Shown: positions 1 to 9,343 of the stretch, piece after piece
Layout of the letters: each line of letters starts with the position of its first letter
Numbering within the stretch: position 1 is the stretch's first letter
Assembly (NCBI GenBank): GCA_947311845.1
Contig: CAMZMU010000060.1
Span: 2,749,983 to 2,813,982 of the forward strand
Direction: 5' to 3'
Length of the DNA: 64,000 bases
Origin: Poa pratensis
Taxonomy: Eukaryota; Streptophyta; Magnoliopsida; Poales; Poaceae
Program-made: the position numbers and the translations under genes
The notes under the pieces: model-generated
Databases searched by the model: none
What the model saw: only the letters and a program-made list of their open reading frames with translations
What the model was told of the DNA's origin: nothing

Positions 1-1088
1 CCAGTACCTAGAAGCTAAGGACAAGATGGTTTGATTAGAGGCTCACCGGAACGGTTGGAAACCTCACCGGAGTGCTCACCGAAGTTGAAGAAGATGACAC
101 CCGACTTCCTCGGTCGCTGCACGATATAGGGATAAATAAGGTCAGAGAAGAAGCAAAGAAAGGATCAAGATATGACGCGATCAGGTTCCTCGTAGCTTGC
201 CTGCAGAGAGCTCGCCGGCGGCAATGCGGCGAGATGACTTGGTCGATCTAGGGTTAAGGGAGCTCGGGAGAAGAGGGGAAAAGGAGGCTAGGGCACCGGG
301 AATGGTTATAAGGTGCAAGGGAACGACCAGGATGGCCTGGGACTCGACGAACGGCGAGCACGGCGCCGCCTGCGCTGCCCGGTTGCTGGCTGCCACGGGG
401 AAGACGATGGCTGAACGCTGACAGCTCACTCTCTACTTTGCCTTCTTTTCTGAAACTAAAACTGAAGCTGCTCTCTGTTTTCAATTATTCGGCCAACCAA
501 ATCAGCTCAGAAAATCTTCAAACTTTTACACAAGCAATATATAACTATTGTGGATATACTGAAAAAATTTCAACTCAAACGGAGCTAATTTGAATTGTTG
601 AAAAATTCGTGAACAGTGCTGCCTGAATTTTGGCAAAACCTGAAACTGAACCTTATATAGCATTTAGATTGGATTTTTGAGATGCCAAAATATTATTTTT
701 AAGATACATGCAGTATAACAGAAGTAGGTACACAGCAGTAAAATATAAATCACATGGAAATGTGATCTAAACATTTTGTGAAGTTAGAAAAGGTAATAAG
801 CAAAGTTTAAACTTTCAATTACTTTCATGACAATGTGACAATGATAATGCAGGATTATGAAAAGCATGATGCATATGAAGTTATGGTTAAGCATGATTAG
901 TCCAACTTAAGTGGTTGGGTCACTACACTTATATCCTACCTCCGTTAACTAAAACCATAATAAAAGCTGTGAAATGGAAGTAGTATTAAACTGTCAAATT
1001 TCTCATCTTCAAAATTGCACTTCATGCATATCTGTAGGCCTGATTTTGTAATATATGAGTACATATAATAATGAACCATTGAACATTT
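1..1088. other. Unassigned intergenic sequence
   Basis: I see no supported gene here. The first 420 bases are GC-rich with short overlapping open frames on both strands that match no family I know. From about 480 the sequence becomes AT-rich and non-coding. It could be the tail of an old retroelement, but no LTR end, primer site or terminal repeat is visible. Confidence 0.4.
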
Positions 1089-1830
1089 TTTGAACCGGTG
1101 ATCTTTTTTAACCGGCTTTTTTTAACTGTTAACATTTAGTATTTTAATTTAAACCATGTGAACATCTTTTTACCATGTGAACATGTTTTCGAACGTTGTG
1201 AACAATTGTTTTAAACACGTGAATTATTTAACCCCGTGAACATTTGATCCGAGAACTTTAATTGAACACTATGAACAATATTGTTAAACACGTGGATTAC
1301 CCCGTAAACATTTTTTTATCTGTGAACATTTTCTAACACTATGAATAATACTACTTTTAAACACATAAACTTTTCCACCTCGTGAACCTTCTTTTTGAAC
1401 ATTGTTAACACATTTCTAAAACATGAACTTTTTAAACCCCATGACAAATTTTTAACACTATGAACAGTTTTGTTGAACACTTTGAATAATTTTATTAGAC
1501 ACGTGAACATTAGTTAACCTCGTGAACATTTCTTGATCTTGAACATTTTGTTTGAACACTACGAACAATTTTTAAACATGTGCACCTTTTAATCCCGTGT
1601 TTATTGTCGATCCGTTAAAAAAATTAACATTGTGAATAAAATATTTTAAACACGTGAACATTTTTAAACCTATGAACATTTTTGTTCCGTGAACTTTTTT
1701 TGAACACTGTGATTTTTTTAAAACACATGCACTTTTTATCGCCAGAAACACTTTCAGATCCGTGACCATTTTAACTCTCCAATTTTTTATTCAAACATGA
1801 ACACATTCGGAATAGTATGAAAAAATTCAT
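1089..1830. repeat. Degenerate GTGAACA-type repeat tract
   Basis: An AT-rich tract built from diverged copies of three short phrases: AAACACGTGAACAT, AACCCCGTGAACAT and GAACACTATGAACAA, separated by T-runs. More than a dozen copies are visible. Open frames inside it read as Phe/Lys/Val-rich low-complexity peptides and are not credible genes. The origin is not clear; it looks like an eroded tandem array. Confidence 0.6.
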
Positions 1831-2464
1831 AGTTAAAAAACATTCACCCTTTAAAAATATTTTCGCCTACAATGTAATAAACGTTTGTGTAGGTTTAAAG
1901 AGGGTCATGTTTTTGGAAATGGTCATGTTCTTTTATTTTACAATGTTCACACATCTCGAAAAACTATGCTTCCTAAATTCCTCACGAATTCAAAAAAATG
2001 TTGATGCATTCAAACAAATATACTTTTTTTGCGAGAGGAAAGGTACGCATATATCCAAAAAGATGGAAATGAAAGTAGAAACATATAAAAGAAAGTGAAG
2101 AAAAAATAGAAAAGAAAACACACAAGAAAATAAATCAGCAGGAATACAAAAACAAAAGAAACGAAAAAAGAAAAAGGAGGAGAGGCGTTTTGGTTCCGGG
2201 TGCATATGCTCCTGTTATATGTTTCAAAGTTTTAAAAATATGAAAACTCTTCAAAAAATATCTGACAAAATTTACGCACAAACATATACAAGTTTGCAAC
2301 ATTCGTGCAAAATTTCGGAAGAAAATAACAATTTTTGTGTTCTGCACAAAAACGAAAAATCGGGCTGTCCAAGCGATCTGTGGCACAAGCGCCGCAGTTG
2401 AGTGGAACCTGCGCGCAAGCGAATCAAGCGATACGACTCGCTTGAAGTGACGCATAGAGAACCC
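1831..2464. other. AT-rich intergenic sequence
   Basis: Lys/Phe-rich short frames only, with a purine-rich A-tract near 2080-2180. No gene, RNA or terminal repeat is seen. Confidence 0.4.
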
Positions 2465-2468
2465 CTCG

Positions 2469-3415
2469 TTTTTTTTTTTGAACAAGGGGTGGGGTCAAAA
2501 GACCCCGTTGCTGCATTTTTTATAAAGCCACATGGCAGGTACAAATTACACATAGGCCCTTTTCGTCTATTGCCCTGAAAGACCTAATATTCGAATAAAA
2601 GGCCAGTGCTTTTACATAAAACACCCTAGAACTAAGAAAAGAAAAGCAATCAGGTCGTAGGGTGTCTCCGCCACCAGTCGCCGGCGACCTCCAGGTGCAC
2701 GAAGCACCGAGATCTTAGCTCAGTGAGGAACTCGGACTCTCCCTTCCGGCGAACGATCTCTGACGCCGGCAAACTTGACGCAGCCGGGGACGAACCACTT
2801 GGTCGCATCGAGAAGCCGAGCTCCGGCGTCGGATCGAAGAGGCCTCTGTCGTGGAGGTTGAAGATTGGCCACCTTCTTGGCCGAAGATCGCGGCAGTGAA
2901 TAAAACCACCGCGTGAGGAGCTCTGAGCTGCAGCAAAGACCACTCCGCCGATTTTGAGGAAGAACAGCAGCACCTCTTCCCCTCCTCGCCGCCACGGCCG
3001 GCCAGAGGAAGATAGCACCACTTCATCCGCGATTTGCAGAGCGGGTGGTACGCAAGCGATTTTATTGAATCGGCTTCGTCCATCACCAACTCTGCAAGAA
3101 ATCCACCACGATCCGACCTGCAGAGAAGATAAGAACTGGCTCCCGCGTCGCTGCGAGCCACCGGAGACCAGCCGAGGAGGAAGAAAGACGCCATATAGTC
3201 AAACCTTAGCACGAAGGCTACAACTACTATACTACTAAATCTACTCTGTACATCCCGAGCTCCACTCTCTCCACCACGCCGGACGGCAGCGCCGCCGGAG
3301 AGGCGAGCCGAGCAGGCCGGGGATCTGTGGCGACTCTCAAGGGAGGGGAGCGGAGGAAACGAGAGGGGTGGGGAAAGGAAGCGTCTCATCAAACAGTCAG
3401 GATTGATCACAACCT
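2469..3415 (-). mobile_element. Possible non-LTR retroposon, minus strand
   Basis: A T-run of about 12 at 2469-2480 would be the poly(A) tail of a minus-strand insertion. It is followed by a 3'-end-like segment (GGGGTCAAAAGACCCC) and then by GC-rich sequence up to about 3415. A 231-codon frame lies on the minus strand (2715-3410), Ser/Arg-rich and not recognised. No reverse transcriptase or endonuclease motif is visible, and no target duplication was found. The call rests on the tail and on composition. Confidence 0.3.
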
Positions 3416-4500
3416 TTCTCCCCCTTTCCCCTCACGTTGACGTGCAGCACTGGCTCACACGGATCAGTTGATCGGGTCCAGCATGTAAGCCAGTCACGAC
3501 AGGGCCCAGCCCAGGCGGAGCCCATGTGGACGCTCATGTGCAAGCTGCAGGGGCGGCGGCCGACCAGCGGAGGAGGACCTCGGCGCAGGGCGGGGCGGCG
3601 AGGCGTCGCGGCAGTGTGCCGTCCATAAGCGGGGTGGACAACATTTTGACCGGCGGTAGCTGCGGGGTGGTCTTCCTCCTCTCCGACGATCTTATTATTT
3701 TGATGTCCAAATTGTGCGAGCCTTCGTAGGTTCGAAGAATAGCATTCCCCTACGATGCATGCTTGGAGATCGGAGCTGCAAGAGCAGAGTAGTTACGTGA
3801 GATTTGTTATAAAAAACGCCAGGTATGATGTTTTGATTGGATTCAAACATTTGCAATCTTTTGTTACATGCATATGGAAGGCACCAAAGATATTTGGTTT
3901 TGGTTTATTTCGCTTGGTATACATAGTGTGTATCGTATGGCATCGGTGGCACGATACCGAAAAAGGCGCCAAGTTGCTGGTTCACAGGAAAATTGATAGA
4001 AATCGGTAGTTGAACGCCAAACTGAGATTAAGATGGACTGCATGCGGCGGGAGGCGGCGTGGGCATAAGCCTTATGGAGTGAGTTGGATACGTTCAGCTG
4101 AGATCAAACACATAAGGGATCGCTAGATGGCCGGTCGAACGAACATAAAAGAACAGTGAGATCGGCAGCGACGATGACGTAGAAGCGTGATGTTGATGGT
4201 GTCTGAATTCTATGTCACACATGGCGCATGCCCAAGGTCTTGCGTGCATCGGCATACGATGGCATGTGCTTGAATCAACACAGTGCACACTTGAGAGCTT
4301 GGACTCAGGGGGCGCGAGGCTGGACTAATTATCCACCATGGAGTCATGTTGAAGATGGAGCTGAATTCCGGTAAAGATTTCACTCGGCTGATGGAGGGGA
4401 TATGGTGTAAGTCGAACCCTATTTCAGCAAAACGTGAGTGGCACGTTGTTTGGACTATAACTCAGTGGTTGAATTGGTGGACTTTTTGCAAAAAAATCTA
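3416..4500. other. Unassigned intergenic sequence
   Basis: Mixed composition: GC-rich to about 3640, then ordinary intergenic sequence. The frames are short and match nothing recognised. Nothing else is seen. Confidence 0.4.
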
Positions 4501-4514
4501 GTTGTATGTATGAA

Positions 4515-5640
4515 AAAACGCTCCCCCTGTTTCCCAGGGCGTCACCGGGGCGAACCCTAGCCGCCACCAGGAAACTTCTCTCTGGTGTAGATCCTCATAG
4601 CCGCTGCCGTCAGCCTCGTCCAAGGCGGCGGCCCCAGCGCCGACGTAGCTGGGGGCGGATCGCGACAACGACGTTCAAGCGCGGCTGGGACGGCGCAAGT
4701 TCCTCCCATCGTGCGCGGCGGCTGGGGCGGAGTCCCCTGGTGGAGGCGGCGACGCTGGTCGCATCGGCCCTTTTGCTTGTGGACTGGCGCGAGCTGGAGC
4801 GGCAAGGCAGAGGCGATTCCCGCGGCTGCGCCGCGGTTGCCTTCTCCTCTGCTGTTCTGACTGGCGGCGTGGGGGCCTACTGGTTTTGCTTGAATAATGG
4901 CGGCGGTCCTAGGGTTCTTGTTGCGACAAGACGGTGTCTGCTTGATGCTCTTTGACTTCATTGATCTGGCCGGAGACGAGTTGCGGAAGGCTCCGCCGGT
5001 GATCTCTGTAAATTGCTGGATCAGATGGGTCGGGCATGCGCACCCATAATTCTGGCCGTGAGGCTGCAGGATGAGTGACGTGAAGCTTCGTTGTCTTTTT
5101 CACCATGAGACAATTCGGTATTCGATTTCTTTGTTGACGTCAGCGGTGGAGAATGTTATGAAGTCTGAGGTCTAGTAATGTCGGACCGAGTCTTCGAGAC
5201 TATGAGGAATTTGCTTGGTGATTCGTGACTTGTAGCAGCGGCAGATGCAAGCGGGGAAACAACACAGGAGGAGTACAGAGTCTTACCTTTAGGGTGAAAA
5301 TTCAAGGTTTGGCCTTAATTGGTTGTGTCTGACAATGACCTTCTTGAGGGCATTGTTTTGAGAGCGAGGACTTACTCTAGGGTGAAAACCTAGGATATAC
5401 AATCGGGCGACGATGACGCTTTACACTTACACTGTTTCTTTCTTGTAGGTGTCGCTTCTGGAGAATTTGGACTCCGGGTGCTGTCTAGGTGGTGGTTTGT
5501 GTTGCAGCTAAAAGGAATAACATGATTTTTTTTCTTTTTTTTCTTTTTTTTAGAGATGTGTGCATCCCTAATGTATTTATGACATTTTATTGTTGCAGAT
5601 GTTGAATGTAATTGGTATCTCATCCCTTTATCAAAAAAAT
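4515..5640 (+). mobile_element. Possible 3'-tailed retroposon, plus strand
   Basis: The segment opens with a GC-rich, gene-leader-like stretch (GAACCCTAGCCGCC at 4553-4566). It passes into T/G-rich non-coding sequence and ends in TCATCCCTTTATCAAAAAAAT near 5640. That layout is typical of abundant grass retroposons with LINE-like tails. The 149-codon frame at 4506-4955 is Arg/Ala-rich with no known domain, and I do not regard it as a gene. No target duplication was confirmed. Confidence 0.35.
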
Positions 5641-5714
5641 AAGATGTTGGACTTGCCGTGTCTCTGGTCATTGAATCTCACACCATACTCCTCTGCTCAC
5701 GTTGATACCAACTA

Positions 5715-5824
5715 CTCCCTCCGTCCCAAAATAAGTGTCTCAAAGTTGTACAAAAGTGAATGTATCATGTCTAGATACATCCATTTTTGACAAATGTAAG
5801 ACAGTTATTTTGGGACGGATGGAG
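5715..5824. mobile_element. Stowaway-type MITE (Tc1/Mariner)
   Basis: About 110 bp with terminal inverted repeats CTCCCTCCGTCCCAAAATAA and its near-perfect complement at the right end. TA dinucleotides flank it on both sides (5713-5714 and 5825-5826). The CTCCCTCCG terminus and TA target duplication are the hallmarks of grass Stowaway elements. It would sit in the intron preceding the exon proposed at 5897. Confidence 0.88.
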
Positions 5825-5896
5825 TATAATACTCCACAAAGTCACCATGGGGAATAAACCATTTTGGTCATTGGTCTAACTGAACTGTTATTCCAG

Positions 5897-6344
5897 CCTC
5901 TATGGCCCATATGGTGCGTGATCTGTTTTTTAGAGCAAAGGGGATACCCCCGATTTGTTGCGTTATCTGTTGCAGCATTTATAATTTGTACACTTGACCA
6001 ATTTGTTGTGTCACCTGATTTCTCCCTGCAGTTTGTTTACCTCAGTGTTGTTACCCCTATTGTCTATGATTTCTATAACCACGACTCTGAAAGTGCTGAA
6101 TTTGTGCAGAGCTTCATCAACTTCACACAGGTAATGCAACAGCCTCCTAATTTTAATGTTCTCATAATTTTATTGTCAAGCATGCTGACCAATTGTGATT
6201 GTGTTGAATAACAAAAAGTCGCTGTGACAGTAGAATTTGGAACTTGTGGGGAGCACTCCTCTTCTTGCTGGGAATGAACTCCATTCCCACAACAGAACCG
6301 ATCAGGAAGAAGACCTCCAAATCAAAGACAAACTAAGGTTCTGA
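5897..6344 (+). CDS. Candidate last two coding exons of an unrecognised membrane protein
   Basis: The proposed exon at 5897-6130 (78 codons) is preceded by a CTAAC branch-like site and TTATTCCAG, and followed by GTAATG. The intron is 6131-6233 (103 bp, ending TAG). The proposed terminal exon is 6234-6344, ending in TGA. Both exons are in phase 0 and stay open across the junction. The first encodes one or two hydrophobic stretches beginning PLWPIWCVICFL; the second encodes a hydrophilic acidic tail rich in Glu, Asp and Lys. An alternative acceptor at 6031 would shorten the first exon to 99 bp, also in phase. I do not recognise the protein. Upstream exons were not found; a MITE and a retroposon occupy the preceding 1.3 kb. 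It may be an intact gene end or a stranded fragment, and it is convergent with RAF1. Confidence 0.4.
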
Positions 6345-6917
6345 ATGCCTGCAGCCCTGCAGCCACATTTTCTTGCTCAAACTGGTATCGGTAAACGTTG
6401 ACGTTTGGAAAGCAGTTAGATATGCATGACATTCTGACTCGTGCACAGGATATCCGAATTCCGATCACTCTAGTCTATTGCTGGTGAATTACATTATTTG
6501 TACCAGCGTGTACTCCTGTTTTGTTCTTTAGATGGGTTGGTAGGAAGGAGAGTACATTGTATTATTTTTCACACACTTCTTTCATTCTAGTACCGCAGTA
6601 TAAATTGAGAAATTGTTGGTGATAGTTATTTGGTCGCTACAACATTCCTGGTGCTTAATGGCATAGCATTGTTCTTCTGCCATTCAATTACTCGTCCGGA
6701 TACAGACGATGGTTGATATCCGTAACTCGAAAGTATACAATATGTGTATCTCATCAGCTTATTCAGCAAATAATAAGCATTGGGCCCGCCATCTTCCTAT
6801 GATTTGCAAAACAAATAATAGAAACTGCATCCTCGTATGTACTACTATGAAATGAAGGGCCAAAATTTACCAATCGAAAACAAAGCATGTGCAAAAAAAA
6901 ATCTCTCTGAAACCCTC
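6345..6917. other. Spacer between convergent genes
   Basis: AT-rich sequence with no coding signal. It presumably holds the 3' untranslated regions of the candidate gene ending at 6344 and of RAF1 ending at 6918. Confidence 0.5.
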
Positions 6918-8331
6918 TCAGTCCCACTCGTCACCAGAGATGATGTCTTGCTCGTCCTTGGGTGGCCGGATGACGGTCACCACCTCCGCGGCTGCCTGAC
7001 TGATACCTTCCTCCAGCAGCTTCTTCCCTCTCTCCACGACCAGCTTCCCACCCTTCTCCAGGACGTATATCCCCTCGTCCACCACCTCCTTGCGTTTCCG
7101 GTTGGCTACGACCAGCACCCTCTCGTTCTCCGCCGACCACCACGGCAGAACCCGCCCGTCCGCCAGCTCGATCACCACCGCCTCGTCGGCCACAGCCATG
7201 ACGGGGGCCCAGCCTGGCAGCACCGCCCACCGCGCCCACCCCTTGTCCACCTCCACGATGCCGAGGTCCGCGTCCGTCTTGCTCCGGTTCCTCCTCGGCG
7301 CGAGATCTACGGCCTGGACGCCGTCCGTCTCTTTTACTACCGGCAGCAGCAGGACGATCGACGCTTCTGAGATCTCGCCGTACATGAGCCGCACCACCGG
7401 CACCGCGGGCCGCGCGTTGACGTCCTCCTCGGGCTCCTCCACTTCCTCTCCGGCGGCCTTCTTGATGGCCCTCTCTATCTCGAGCTCCACCCGCGCCCTG
7501 GCCGATTCGGTCTCGACCACGTCGAGTGCGCGCTCGAGCAAGGGAATGCGGTTCTCGTTGGCAAAGATGGCCTCCCGCGAGAGCCGGAAGCGCGCGTACG
7601 CGAGGCAGTCGCCGGCGGAGTGCCTGTCGAATGCGTTCCAGCCTTCGTCGCCGCGGCGCTGAGGGAAGTCCTTCATGGCGCGCGCGAGCTCGCGCACGGC
7701 CCTGCCCTCGAGGTTCCTGGCGATCGCGAGCTTGGCGGCTTGTAGGCGCTGGCTTGCGTTGAGGAAACGGAGCTCGTAGAGGAGTTCGGGCCCGCCGTAG
7801 GAGTCAAAGTGGTGGAGGAGATCTTCGGGAAGTCGTCGGAGATGAGGGAGTCGCGGACCTGCGAGGCGACAACGAGGCGGTTCTGCTCGACTCCTGACAT
7901 GCCGGTGGCCTCCTCGATGGAGGCCGGGGTGAAGCCCTCGCGGAAGAGGGAGGAGATGAGGGGCGAGTACTCGTACCAGCGGCCCATTTGGTCGCGGAGC
8001 ACGGCCAGGCGCTCGGTGAGGTCGAGGTTGCGGTAGTTGACGGGGAGGGGGGATATCGGCGGGTGGAATGGCTGGTAAAGCTGGGCCGGCGCCGTCGGGG
8101 GCGGGTGCGCGGGAGCCTTCCACCGCCGACGCCACCCCCTCCACCGCCGCTACCGGGGAGGATGAGCTTGCCGCCATTGGGGGGGCTGCCCCTGGGGGCC
8201 CCACCGCCGCCGGGGAGGATGAGTGCCGCGATGGTAAAGGTGCATCGACGGCGGTGGTGGTGGACAGTGGAGAGGGGCTTGTGGTGGCGCGGGCCGGTGG
8301 AAGCCGGGTGGGGGTGGGAAAGGGAGAGCAT
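6918..8331 (-). CDS. RAF1: Rubisco accumulation factor 1, chloroplastic (reading frame broken twice)
   Basis: RAF1 is a stromal chaperone that binds the Rubisco large subunit after chaperonin folding, stabilises its dimers and promotes assembly of the holoenzyme. The start is the ATG at 8329-8331, whose product opens MLSLSHPHPAS and continues Ser/His/Arg-rich, fitting a transit peptide. A Gly-rich linker follows. Then come the helix-turn-helix region (FREGFTPASIEEATG), the alpha domain (LRFLNASQRLQAAKLAI) and the C-terminal beta domain (PVVRLMYGEISEAS, GWAPVMAVADEAVV). The end GDEWD and the TGA at 6918 fit the family. About 470 codons in one exon is normal size for the grass gene. The frame changes once in the Gly/Pro-rich linker (about 8095-8150) and once at about 7825-7831, where one G seems missing after DDFP. 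Either the copy is a recent pseudogene or these are consensus errors. The coding sequence is otherwise undecayed, so I favour a real gene. Confidence 0.88.
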
Positions 8332-8529
8332 CGTGGTGATAAGGCAATGGAGGAGCGCAGAGGAAGCGGGGCAGCTTATCTCATCTGGTGTCGGCTCGGG
8401 GCATGGACGGGGAAAGGATTTGGGTTAAGTCATTGCGATTTGCGAGTAGGACCTGAGCAAAACCGCTTCGGTATGTTCCGGCCAGCCCGCCAAACTCAAC
8501 GACGACGCCAATCACCAGTTCACCACTAG
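8332..8529 (-). promoter_or_regulatory. RAF1 upstream region
   Basis: About 200 bases lie between the RAF1 start codon and the neighbouring transposon-like segment. They would carry the 5' leader and core promoter. No convincing TATA box is visible on the minus strand. The short distance means the distal promoter would lie in transposon sequence. Confidence 0.35.
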
Positions 8530-8796
8530 GCATAAATAACAGCTTGTGATGCATATTTGAGAAAAAAAATTAGGCCACGATGTAAAAATTACATCTGGTG
8601 ATGCAAATATACATCCCAGGAGTGGTGATGTAAAACGCATGTAGACTCGCGCCTCCAACCGCCACGCGGAACGTTCCTCCCCACCCCCTCGCTTCCGGTG
8701 ATCCGCCGTGATATCGACGCCGCCGACCGTCCCCGCTGGTGCAGCGGCCATCACCGGTAATTCCCACCGTTGGCACGTCCGCTCTGCCACTTTCCG

Positions 8797-8833
<37 letters not shown>
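8797..8833. repeat. Homopolymer C tract (37 C)
   Basis: An uninterrupted run of 37 C residues lies just before the coding remnant of the Harbinger-like ORF1. Its true length is doubtful in draft sequence. It makes artificial Pro or Gly runs in overlapping frames. Confidence 0.9.
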
Positions 8834-8834
<1 letters not shown>

Positions 8835-8959
8835 CCGTCCGTGGAAGAGGCGGCGGATTTGCTCCTCCACGACCCTGTCGCCGCCGTCGGGGAGACGAAG
8901 AAGAAGATCACTGTCGGTCGTGGACGTGGAGGAGCCCCTGGCCAAAAACCACCATCTAG

Positions 8960-9343
8960 CATAGTTTAAAAACCGGATCAGACCGACGGTTCGACCAGAA
9001 AAAACCGGAACCGAGGCCCTGTCCGGTTTTTTAAGCGCAAAAGACCGAGCTATCAAAAAACTGGAAAACTAAATTAGAAATAATGAAATATAAGCAGGAT
9101 TCGAACCCAGGACCTGCAAACACCATGCTTGAGGCCCAATACCACCTGCGCTAATGATCTTTTATGTTAAGTTATGGAAGTAAATGCTATATTCGCGATC
9201 ATTTTTTCTGAAATTAGCTTAGTTATTTATTACATTTGTCGTTTTTTGTCGCTATTGAACCGACTGAGCCGGTGGTTGGACCGGTGAACCAGTGAACCAG
9301 CCACCTCACTGGTTTACTGACCGGTCCGGTTTTTTAAACTATG
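8960..9343. mobile_element. hAT-like MITE
   Basis: 384 bp with inverted termini CATAGTTTAAAAACCGG and CCGGTTTTTTAAACTATG. It is flanked by direct repeats CCATCTAG (8952-8959 and 9344-9351). An 8-bp target duplication fits the hAT superfamily. Removing the element and one repeat rejoins the coding remnant of the surrounding ORF1. It contains a tRNA-like segment on the minus strand. Confidence 0.75.
9093..9154 (-). other. tRNA-like (SINE-like) segment with A and B boxes
   Basis: On the minus strand, TTAGCGCAGGTGG (9142-9154) resembles a Pol III A box and GGTTCGAATCC (9098-9108) is a perfect B box. They are about 35 bases apart, as in tRNA genes. I could not fold a complete cloverleaf or define an anticodon by eye, so this is a tRNA-derived remnant and not a tRNA gene. 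Confidence 0.4.

Noticed and set aside
2715..3410. 231-codon minus-strand open frame
   Set aside because: Ser/Arg-rich, no domain, GC-rich context; listed only as part of a possible retroposon.
4506..4955. 149-codon plus-strand frame
   Set aside because: Composition is that of GC-rich leader sequence; overlapping frames on both strands are equally open.
7090..7662. 190-codon plus-strand frame
   Set aside because: Antisense shadow of RAF1 with Ser/Arg/Ala bias and no domain.
8570..8962. Frames with Pro or Gly runs
   Set aside because: Created by the 37-base C tract.
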